Source: Agapetus fuscipes (taxonomy: Eukaryota; Arthropoda; Insecta; Trichoptera; Glossosomatidae). Taken from it: a DNA stretch of 64,000 nt. A program made the position numbers and the translations under genes. Positions 40,398 to 52,300 of this stretch are shown in pieces; positions within the stretch are counted from its first letter, which is position 1, and each line of letters begins with the position of its first letter. A model generated the notes under the pieces. It was not told the origin of the DNA, did not search any database, and saw only the letters and a program-made list of their open reading frames with translations. The DNA lies in assembly GCA_951799405.1 (NCBI GenBank), contig OX637343.1:8720524-8784523 (forward strand), read 5' to 3'.

Positions 40398-43300
40398 GTA
40401 AGACTATGGATAGTTGTTGGTAATATTTGGTTAAAATTTGATTGTTTTTGTCAGTAAGTACTAGCCTCAAATGACATCTTTTGAACCAGAGTCAAAGTTG
40501 TCATCAATAGGACATGATGGGACTCGAACTTGAGCTTGTTTCAAAAATACTGATTTGAGTGCCAACGCCTAGGCCAGGGATTGACAACCTGCGGCTCGCG
40601 AGCCACATGCGGCTCATTGGATAGGAGAAGCTGCGCTCTTTGGATATGAAGCTGCGGCTCTTTGGATATGAATCTGCGGCTCTTTGGATATGAAGCTGCG
40701 GCTCTTAGGCTATGAAGCTGCGGCTCTTTGGTTTTAATCTAAGCTGCAAAGATATATATCATTTAAGATTTATATTAAATGCATTCCCACAAGCAGATAT
40801 GTATAATTTCGCGCAAACACATGCCGCATGTGGACCTACAATATAAAAACCCAATCTCAAATGAACATAAGCCTTGCAACTCTTGCCGTCCTTCCCTGAA
40901 ACAGGGGTGACATTGGCAAAGTGAACCATTTTTTACAGTATGGGTGGTCAGCCGCATAACAACCTATAAGTCAAGGAACCTACATGACATATGCAAATAT
41001 TATGTTTTGAACTCAAATGAACATAAAGCCTTCAACTTTTGTCGACCTTCCTTGAAACAGGAGTGACATCGGCAAAGTGAGCCATTTTTTTTAAAGGATG
41101 AGTGGTTTGCCTCACACCAACCTATGAGTCATCATGTGTGATTATCTTTACAGGGAGTTGTGAGTCAGCATTCCGCACGGCCGTGGCCCTGGTCTCGGTT
41201 TCGGGGGAGAGTAGCTGCAGCAGCAACGAGGAGTACGTCTGCCAGCGCATCCGGGACAAGATCCTGGCGCGGCGGTCGCAGGCCGAGGCCAACAAGTTCA
41301 CTGACCACTACCAGCGGCTGAAGGGGTCGCTGGTGCTGCAGAAGCGCTGCAGCGTGCTGTCGCTGCTGCTTTCCCTGAGCGGCGGGGAGGAGGCGGGGCG
41401 GGGGGCAAGCCGGGGGCTGCACATGGCGGCGCACAGGATGCCCTGCGCCCCTGCCACCTCAGACACCACCATGAGACACACGGTAAGTGAGACACTTCAA
41501 AAATACAAGTTTCCGCTGAATGCTCCATTCAATGCTTATTTTCATTTACTTCACATTTGTCTCTATCTAATCTAATCTAATCTGCAAAGATATGTAACAT
41601 TGGGAATTCACATTATATGCATTCTCACAAGCAGATATGTACAAGTTTGCCCTTGCACATGCCGCATGTGAACCCACACAATAAAAACCCAAATCTGAAA
41701 TGGACATACACCCTGCAACTTTTGCCGTCCTTCCCTGAAACAAGGGTGCATTGGCAAAGTGAACCATTTTTTTTACAGCATTGGTGGTCTGCCGCATACC
41801 AACCTATAAGTCAAGGAACAATATATAATTATAAATCTCTATAATCCATTATATAAATTGCAAAGATACATTAGCATTTAAGGTTCATATTAAATGCATA
41901 GCCACAAGCAGACACATGTAAGTTCGCACAAAATAAAGACACATATCTCAATTGAACATAAACTCTGCAACTTTTACCGACCTAAGTTATGAACAACAAT
42001 AAATTACATTTCACTTTGTAAGTCAACACTACCTAAGAAAAAATCTATAAAATTCTTCATCGGAAGGGTGCAGAGCTCCGAAAAAGAAGAAACGTAAGCA
42101 AGAAGAAAGAATAAAGAAAAAAGAAGGAAGAAAAAGGAAATTATGGACCATGGTCAAAGCCTGGAAAAACAATATCAAGCATTTAAAAGAAATAGTTTTA
42201 AAAGCCTTAGCTAATAATGTACGTGTTGTGCATTGCAGGTATCCCTGAGCTCCTTTGGTTCAGTGGACTCCCAGTACTGCACGGGGTCCGCCCCGCTGCC
42301 AGCTGCCTCCACCATCAACGGCTCCATCAGGAAGACTTCCCACTCCATGCAGAGCCTCACACAGCACAAACACAAAAACAGTAAGAGTTTTACATAGACA
42401 TGGGCGAAACGTCCGGAAGCTTCAGCTCCCATAGACCACGATAACAAATCCCGGAAAACATTTCTCCAGCAACAAAAACATTAACTCCTACACGTCTGTA
42501 CTCTAGGGACCTTACTTCAGGGGTCTACAAACTATTACCTGTGTGTCAGATGTGAACCACCAATCGATCAGCCAGAGACAAAAAACTTAACTAAGCTACA
42601 CAGGTCTACAATCTATAAACTAAGTTGCACAATATTAAATGCATTTCCACAAGCAGACATATAAGTTCGCGGTAAAACATGCCGCCTGTGAACCTACAAT
42701 ATAAAACCCAATCTCAAATGAACATAAAGGCGGCAACTATTGCCGACCTTCCCTGAAACAGGGGTGACATTGGCAAAGTGAACATTTTTTTTACAGTATG
42801 GGTGGTCAGCCTCATATGAACCTATGAGTCAAGGAATACAAACAATCTGTGTATATGAAACAAACAATCACTTATCAATACAATTAAAATCTACAAAACA
42901 AATTGTGTAAAACATATTGTTACATTTTATTTGAAGTAGCTTTTAATTATTGTTTGTTTAACCATATATGAATCCCCCAGTACCGAATACTTTTTTAATT
43001 ACATTTTTTTAAAACATTTATTGATTTCCTACCTTCATTGATTGACGACACTTCAAACTATGCGAACAGTCACATGTATTAGTTATTCAAGAACAAAAAT
43101 CATAAGAGCACATATTTCCACTTGTAGACTTCTGAATTTTTGAACAATGCCAGGGATAAGTTCAATGTTGGATGATGTCTATGATTGACAGCCGCACTGT
43201 ATGCAAGTTTAGACTTGACGCCTATGCTTGTCAGGCGCATTTGAAGGATGAAGTATTTTGTTTGTTTCCAGATGAGGAAGAGTGCGAGCTGAGTGAGCAT

Positions 43301-46300
43301 GAGCTGCTGCAGGCCGTGCTATACTTGGCACAGGGCGTGCAGGGCGCCCACAGTGCGGGCTGCCTGGGAGGGCGCCGGGGCCGCGGGGCGCTGGCCGCGC
43401 GCATGGCCGAGCTGGGCTTCCTGCACGACAAGGTGGCCGAGATCACCAGCAACACCAACCCCAACGCTCCCATAGGTCAGACACACAAATGTCACACTAT
43501 GTTATTCACAAGCTTTTGTCTTGTTTTTTTGACCCGTCCGTAGTCTAGCGATTAACACTTCTGACTCGTAAATAGAAGGTTGTGGGTTCGAATCCCGTCA
43601 GAGCACAAAAAATATACTATTTATATTTTCAAATATGCTCTTCGCTGCGTTGAAAAATTTATAAACCTTTACCAAAGCCCAGTCACCAAAGCTCCATCCA
43701 GCCGTACAGCAACTGGGTCTCGCTTGAGAATTGGCGCTTTCAGCGACGACCAAGCTCGCAGAGGGCTCTTGAGGTATGATACACAGGAAAACAGTGCTCA
43801 ACAAATAAATCATTGTATTATTATTATTTTGTAAATTTGGGTGTTAGATTACACACATATGATGTGACTGTTGATGTCCTGATCATTTGTAACAGGGTTG
43901 TTAGCTGTGTTGTGTTATCTTGCCTTTGTTTTGAGACACCGAAAGGAAGTAGTAATTGATATTGGTTTTGAATAGGGCAGGAGTAAATCGGGGTTGGAAC
44001 ACAGATACCAGTAACTGGTGTTTTGTAGCGACAGCCATGCTCGCAGAGGGCTCTTGAGATATGATTCACACGAAAGCAGTCGTCACCAAATAAATCATCT
44101 ATGTATTAGTATTTTTTATGTTGCAGTTGCTTTATTTACACAGAAGGTACTAATGGGTGCAGTGTCTGTTGAGGATTAGATGACTGGTAGGATTGTGTCT
44201 GTGAGAACTGGCTTCTAAATGCTCCCATTCTTGGCTATTGATGAGCATGCTGTGATGATGTGCTATGCTTGCAGGTGTGGTGGGGCAGGGGCTGATCTCT
44301 GCGTTCCACAATGAACTCAGCGAGTACTACAGATCCATCGCCATTGTACAATCAGAGGTAAGAACTTAATTTATTTTTTTGACCGGTCGGTAGTCTAGTG
44401 GTAGCGCTTTGGTCTCGTAAATGGAAGGTCGTGGGTTCGAATCCCGGCAGAGCACAAAAATATACCATTTATATTTTGAAAATTGGTCTTCGTTGGATTG
44501 AAAAATTCAAATGCCTTTGCTAAAGACCGGTCAATAAAGGTCCATCCAGCTTCACAGCAACTGGGTCTTGCTTGAGAATTGGCGCTTTCTACAGCGATAA
44601 CCAAGCTCGCAGAGAGCTCTTGAGATGTGATACACAAAAACAGAGCTCACCAAATAAATCATAATAATATTGTTATTATTATAACCACTTTGCTTTGGTT
44701 GTGTCAAATCTTGTGATTGTTGTTGCATTGTTGTACTTGACGTGATGATCTCCTGGATTCCAGTTGAACTCCTCAACCCCAGGGCAGGCGGGCGCCCTGA
44801 CCCTCAGGAGGCTGTTTGTGTGGGCCACGGAGCCCCTGCACAGGCTCAAGTGGCTGGCCATCATCGGGTACAACTGCCAGAATAAGAAAGGTAACTGCTC
44901 TTCTTCTTCAATGATGATGATGATGATGATTTGTAGATCGCCGTTTAGTGACTACTGTCACTGCAAGGTCGCTTTCAGGCTTGACGCGGCGGTGAAGAAA
45001 TGGGTGTACATTCCCTACTCAAAGCTCTCAAGCTCTTCCTGGGCGCGTACTTCTGGGGGCAGCTGATTCCAAGTGGACGGTCCTGCACTGACAGAATATG
45101 TTAGAGCACTGTCAACAGATCGCAGAGTGAGCCCCCTCTCCTAACTATACTACAGCCCTCACTCTTTAGTGCCATAGCCCAATTCAAGCTCCCCCACCCT
45201 CTGCCTCCAACTCTGCCTTTCCTCCGACACTGCTGACTGTAAAAGTTGAGCCGCATCCCTCCATATTTGTATGAAAGCTTTCATACGGTTTGTCCGGTAA
45301 ACAAATGAAGCAGAACGTGCTGTGTTCCTAATTATCAGCCATTGGTTAGGGGCTGTCCATATATTACGTTATTCGCATTAAGGGGGGGGGAGTCTGGTCT
45401 GCGGATGATGGCAAATGACGTACGAGTACCAAAAGTGACGTCGTTCTTGTAAATACCAATTTCTACATAATATACAAAATAGTATGCTAGTAATATAACA
45501 TTATTAATTATTAGGCTCATCCATTATTACAAAAAGAGGGGGGGGGGGGTCATTAGATAATGACTATAGGATGATTGTAAGGGGGGGGGGGGTCGAATAT
45601 CGGCCAAAATCGATGACGTAATTTATGGACGGCCCCTTAGTGAGTGTGTTCTGGACTACCTTTGTCTAGGTGGAGAGCTGGCGAGCGCGGTGTACGAGTT
45701 CCTGTGCCACGGAGACCCCCGGGTGAGCGGGCTGGTGTCCCAGCTGCTGCCCAGCGTGTGCTACCCGCTGTACGTGATGCTGTGTCGCTGGCTGCTGGAC
45801 GGGGAGCTGGAGGACCAGCACAGCGAATTCTTCATCGAGGGGCGCAGCACCAGCTGTCTGCAGCGACTGTGGCATGACAAGTACAAGGTAAACGCACAAC
45901 TAAGCTACACAAATAGTGTAACTTCTTGCCGTGTTATCCCCAAAGGGTTGGTATGAGGCTGACCACCCATACTGTAAAAAATGGTTCACTTTGCCAATGT
46001 CACCCCTGTTTCAGGGAAGGTCGGCAAAAGTTGTGGGGCTTATGTTCATTTGAGGTTTGGATTTTATTTGTAAGTACACATTCAGCATTTGTAAGCGCGA
46101 ACTACACTTGTTGGTTTGTGGGCATACATCTGAGAGCTTTAAATGAATATATCCTTGCAACTTAGATTATAGATTATTATTATAGAAAGGCTGGTACTCA
46201 TTTCTTGTGAAGGCTGAGTAAACCTTGCCGGTATTGTAATTTGGGGTTTGAAATAAACACCGAAACGGAAAATCATTTCTGAAACCATCGGTGGGATTCG

Positions 46301-49300
46301 AACCCGAGCTCACGGCATGGAATGCAAGTACTCTACCAACTGAGCTTTCAACCGTAATCAACATAAAGTGCAGCACCAACATGTTGATGTGGCCTGGTCA
46401 ATAAAATTCAGAAGACTGCGTTGAATGGTTCACATTCAGCTAATAGACCATCAGAGCCTGAATAAATGGTTGTAATGATAGTGCAGGATATTGTGAAAAC
46501 CCAGCCTCATACCCTTTCCATTTATACACTTCCATCCCTGGAAGCGTATCACAGAACGCTCATGCCATGCTATCATTTTTTTTTTGTGGCGGAAGGCCTT
46601 CCCGATGGTCGTGACCCAACCCAGCATATAGGAAGTGGGAGGACCCACATTAAGGTGGCAGACTGCACTATGATAGAAAACTTAAAACTTAAACTAGGGA
46701 AAAAACTAGAAAATTTAAACTAGAAAATTTAAAACTAGGGACCAGGGCTGGAAGTCTCATCCCCACTGAAATCCTACCTACCTACCTAAATCCTACCTAC
46801 CGAATATTGGTTATATTTTTATGAAGACCTGTCAAACTAAGATGGCCGCTAGTGAGCAGCTGATTAGTCTACATACAAATATTACCAATATTCAGTAGGT
46901 AAGAATTACTGTGGTGATGAGACTTCCAGCCCTGGGTGTCGGACAGGCAGTGATGGCTGCAGTTGATCAAAGAGACCATGATCCCCTTCAGGTTGTAGAG
47001 CCATTGATGATGCTCATGATGAAAATGCACCCTTTTTTTTAATTTGCTTGGCACTTTAACATTTTGAACTTTTACTGAAGTGTGTGTTGGTTTCCTCAGG
47101 TGCGCACGTCCATGCTGCCAGCCTTCATCAGCCGCACCCAGGCAGAGCACATCCTGGCCACGGGCAAGAGCGTGACCTTCCTGAGGGAAGTGTGCGGGGA
47201 CCATGGACATCTGGCCGAGAGGGAGACTCTCAAGAGGGTGCTGGATGACAGCAGTGGTGAGGGACAACTTGTCATTGCTTTGACATTAGCTGCTTAATTT
47301 GTGTGCTGTTATCATTATTTATTTTACTAGCTTGATTCGCCAGGTGTATTTTTGTGAATGTAGAAGAGTTTGATCTCTTGAAATCGGCGTGATTGGCATT
47401 TCAATACAATGAACTTTGAACATTTAAAAATCGGGAGAAAAAAAGCATCCATACTCGTACATTCCGTTTTAATTTGACATTTATTTTGGAGGTTAGAAAT
47501 AAATGTTAGAGTTGTTATGCCATTTGAATAAAAAATACTCAAAGGCTTTGCTGCAGTGATTGCCAATGTCAGGCGAGCAATCACACAAGATGAATAAAGT
47601 GGAATATGTGAATCTGATCTTTCTGGTAATTCAAATGCACCTAGATATGGAAGTGTTTTGCGTGACAGGGTGAGATCATATAAGTCCGTGAGCCAAGCAA
47701 GTGTAAACTGCTAAATGGGCCATGTTCTATAAATAAATTTTAGTTAAAATTTTCAAGTATCATACACCCCCGAGTCTCTGAAATCCAGGGGGTCTCCCGC
47801 ACAGGATTCCTTAAGAAAAAAAAATCCTACTGTTAAATTATCTGCATTTTTACTCCAATAAAGCCCCAAAAACATAAAATTTACAATAGGAACTCTCAGC
47901 AATATATCTGTTGTTGCTTACAGCGGAGCTCCTGTTCTCCGGAGGTCCCTCAGCCAAGCTACAGTCGGTGATGTCTATGGCGTACCTGGGGGTCTCCCGG
48001 CGCCTGCTGGACGCCCTGCTGAACCAGCACAAGCTGATGAAGCACCTGGGGGCGCTGCACGCCTACCTGCTGCTGGGGCAGGGGGACTTCATACAGACCC
48101 TGATGCTGCAGTTACAGTAAGCCACTTATCTCACAAGTCACCCAAGGACGCCCTGCTGAACCAGTACAAGCTGATGAAGCACCTTTATATTCTCTTCATG
48201 CATGCTATTCTCTTTTACTCCCTATGCAGGTTCCAGTCATTTTCAATTTTGCTTATTTTGAATTAAGAAATTAGATAGAAGGTGTATTATAGAATATTTT
48301 ATATCCATTTTCAAAATCCAACACAGAAAAAGTACATCAAAAAATATGTAGGTTTTTAGATTTTTGCATTCACAAACAGGAAAGTCAAGATTTTATGTTG
48401 TTAAAATGCATACACTGAGCTTATAATGGAGAGATATAAAGATGTGAATGTTATTGTGTTGCAGGCCAGAGCTGAACAAGCCGGCCAGCCAGCTGTGTGT
48501 GCACAACCTGACCTGCATCCTGGACGCCTCAGTGCGCTCCACCAATGCCCAGTACCATGACCCAGATGTGCTCAACAGGCTGCACATCAACATGTTCCCC
48601 CCATCACCAGGTAGCAATACACATCTTACCTTTTTTTTTAGTATTTCAGCCCAGCATACCTTGACTCCAACTCCTATCCTTCGGCATCTCTCCTACCTTC
48701 ATCTTCCCGGTCTCTCCACCAGGTTTCTTCTTCTCTCAGGGCAGAGGATGTGGGCTGGGATGTGGTGTCCCTGCTGTACAGCTCTGATGGTCCGCTGGGC
48801 ACCCTGATGCAGGCAGAGGCGGCTGCTTGCTCCCGCACCTTGTTCACGTACCTGTAATAAGCTAGTTGTTATGTTGTCCCCTGCAGAGGACGTGGGCTGG
48901 GATGTGGTGTCCCTGCTGTACAGCTCTGATGGTCTGCTGGGCACCCTGCTGCGGGCAGAGGCGGCTGCTTGCTCCCGCACCTTGTTCACGTACCTGTAAT
49001 AAGCTAGTTGTTATGTTGTCCCCTGCAGAGGACGTGGGCTGGGATGTGGTGTCCCTGCTGTACAGCTCTGATGGTCTGCTGGGCACCCTGCTGCGGGCAG
49101 AGGCGGCTGCTTGCTCCCGCACCTTGTTCACGTACCTGTAATAAGCTAGTTGTTATGTTGTCCCCTGCAGAGGACGTGGGCTGGGATGTAGTGTCCCTGC
49201 TGTACAGCTCTGATGGTCCGCTGGGCACCCTGCTGCAGGCAGAGTCGGCTGCTTGCTCCCGCACCTTGTTCACGTACCTGTAATAAGCTAGTTGTTATGT

Positions 49301-52300
49301 TGTCCCCTGCAGAGGACGTGGGCTGGGATGTAGTGTCCCTGCTGTACAGCTCTGATGGTCCGCTGGGCACCCTGCTGCAGGCAGAGGCGGCTGCTTGCTA
49401 CCGCACCTTGTTCACGCACCTGTGGAGGGCCAAGCGCATGGAGTACACGCTAGGCCAGATGTGGAGGAGGCACACTGTGGAGTACAAGACCATCGCCAAG
49501 ATGGCCGGTGAGTTATACACCTATCAATAAGAGACTTGTTATGTACATGAATTGTATCCTATTGGCACATTTTGTGCACAAATTGTTTCTTCTGCATTCC
49601 CCATAGAATTTTGGCAGTTTTGCTAGCCTGACTTGACTGGGGATTTTCCCCAGTGGCGTGCATTGCTTTTTAGCCATGGGTAGGCAACAATTCGGGATTT
49701 TCTCAGTTCCCATAAACCCAGATATTAATTTATCGTAAAAATGTGCTATTACATAATTATGTACCTACGCTACAGTATCAACGACTTTTGAAGCACAGAA
49801 CTATTTCAAATCAGTGTAGAATCGAAAGCTAACTTTGGTTTTACTAAGAAGGAGCAACTCCTTACAAGATATGAATGTTTTTTTTTCAGTAGCTTATTTA
49901 TTGGACAACGAAATTTTAGATACTTTTCGTAAAATCCCAATTTTATAGATCTTTAGACATTGGCTGCCATGTTAGCAATTTTCCTGCAATATAATTTTTT
50001 ATCTGTGAACTTTGCCATAAAACGAAAGGCTATTAAAGAAGAATCAATGTTTTATGTTGTTATTTTAAGTTTATTAAATATTTTGTTGCACAAATTTTCA
50101 GTAGTCAGTTTAATTACAATTATTCAATACACACTGTTTTGTTTATTATTCGCGCTAACTATCATTTGCAATAACTCAAGTCAAGAATAAGGTTGGTACT
50201 TAATTGGAAGGCAATAAATCACTTTTAATATACTTCAATGGTTTTGTGCAATTTGTGAAAATAAAACTGTGTTTTTAAAAATAAAAAAAATCTTATAAAA
50301 ATTAATTTTCACTGTGTGAATACACAAACTTTGAAAAGTCAAAAAACACTTCTTTATTCTTATAAGTGGCTTCGATATGTTAACATTTAAAATTCATACC
50401 AAATGTATGCCCACAAACATACACGTGTAAGTTTAAGCTTACAAATGTTGCATGTGTACTAACAAATTAAAATCCAAAAAAGAAAGATAAGACTTACAAC
50501 TTTTATCGATCTCCAAACAGGGATAACTGTCAGCCTCAAAATAATTATTATTAAAAAAAATGGAAATTTCACACCACAATTTCACACCTTTAACATTGTT
50601 ACTTTTTATCATTATTTGTTTAGAAAAGAAACATTCAATTGAAAAAAGAAGTACGAAAAATTCAACAAATGACAAGACTTTTTTAGGTTAATTAATACTT
50701 TAAAGAAAATAACTTAAGACACACACGCTGTTTTCAAAAATAATCACGAAAACACCCTTAATTTACATTATTTTAACTTTTTTGTTTTTATATTCAAAAA
50801 GGAAACTTGAAAAAAACCTCGAAATATATTATATTTTTGAAGCTCGTTTAACGTAACAAATAAATGTCAAAGAAACTAACAAAAAACAGAAGGTTCCTAA
50901 ACACATGGTACATCTCTCTCACAATACCGCATAGCGGTGTCTCGTTCTTCTATTTACCCTTTCTAACGTATTGCGTTGTCCCTTTTTAAGGCTCGCCTTT
51001 TCGTCATAATAATTGTTCGTGCACGTATTGGGAGAAATAGTTGTCACTATGAGTACGCTATCATTATTATCATCATAATATGTCAGTTCAACTAAAGATG
51101 GAACTGAAATATTATGATGATAATAATGTAGCGAGAGCCCGCTAGCGCTATCCGCGATGAGGGTGTGGGGCGGAGTGCGGGGCGGAGTGTGGAGGAGAGA
51201 GGGGAAGTGAAGCGAACTGACAAGCGGCGGGCAGATAATATTATGTGCTATACCGCGCGTAATTTGAATTTTTAAAAGAACAGAAGATGAATATTGTTGT
51301 ATGAATTGTGTGTTTAATTCAGTTCGGCAACAACTATTGAACTGTATGAGATGTACGCCACTGATTTTCCCTGATCTCGATTGTCAGTCGACAAATAGTT
51401 GGTTGTCGTGATGGATAACCTGTATTTTTGTGATGGAACTTCTTCAGTGTGAAGTGATGAGATGTGACATTTATGAAACTGTTGATGAAAATTAGGAGCT
51501 TACTTGGGATATAAGAGACAATGAAGTCACTTATGAGAGTTATTTAAAAGAGCAGCGATATCTATTAAACAGGCAACAGTCGGTGTTATGGCCGAGGGGG
51601 CCAAGTCGCTATTCTTGACTACGTATTTGGAACAGAATAACGCTGGTTCGAATTACGCCTGGCCCTTAACAATACTAATCTTGATTTTTCACATGGGAGT
51701 TTGAAAGAAAAACCCTGTCATCTTTGCTTTACCATTATGAAAATGTAAATATCACAAATCACTTTTGCATCCAAGGTCATATGTGAGAGCGACACCATCT
51801 TTTTTAACCTCGCTTAACCTCTAGGGTGCCGGAACAGAGATTCTCGCTCATAGAACTATTTTTAAAAATATATCAAAACCAAGAGCTTGGTAGTTGGACC
51901 CTAGAGGTTAAGAGACTTGACTGACTGCAGCAATTATAAGAAATGTGTAGATCATCTGTAATGTGTTGTGCAGAGGTGACTGGTCTGCTGCGGCGCCTGC
52001 ACGTCCTCCGCTCTGAGATGGTGCATCTGGTGAAGGAGCTGCAGCACGCGCTGTTTGTGGTGGTGGAGTGTGGGTGGCAGGAGCTGATGCAGGCCGCGGG
52101 CAGGGCGCACGCGCTGGACCAGCTGCTGGCCGCGCACCACGCCTTCCTGCACAAGGTCACCGCCTCCGCCTTGCTGGATGACAACACCAAGGTGAGACTG
52201 CACAATTTTCTTGGCTGAAAGTGTGGTTTTGAACGTGTTGGCGGAGGGTGAAGAGGTGTGATGCTACTGTTGACACTGCCTTTGGTTTCAGGCGTGTAGT

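Noticed and set aside
41165..41528. Minus-strand Pro/Arg/Ala-rich ORFs opposite exon 2
   Set aside because: Antisense to a CTG/GCG-rich coding exon; no splice or domain support.
45537..45593. Poly-G tracts as G-quadruplex regulatory sites
   Set aside because: They lie inside a MITE and in homopolymer form that sequencing handles poorly; no regulatory context.
48699..49370. Minus-strand ORFs of 74-96 codons (NKVREQAAASARSRV..)
   Set aside because: Antisense shadows of the 142-bp Grip91 array.
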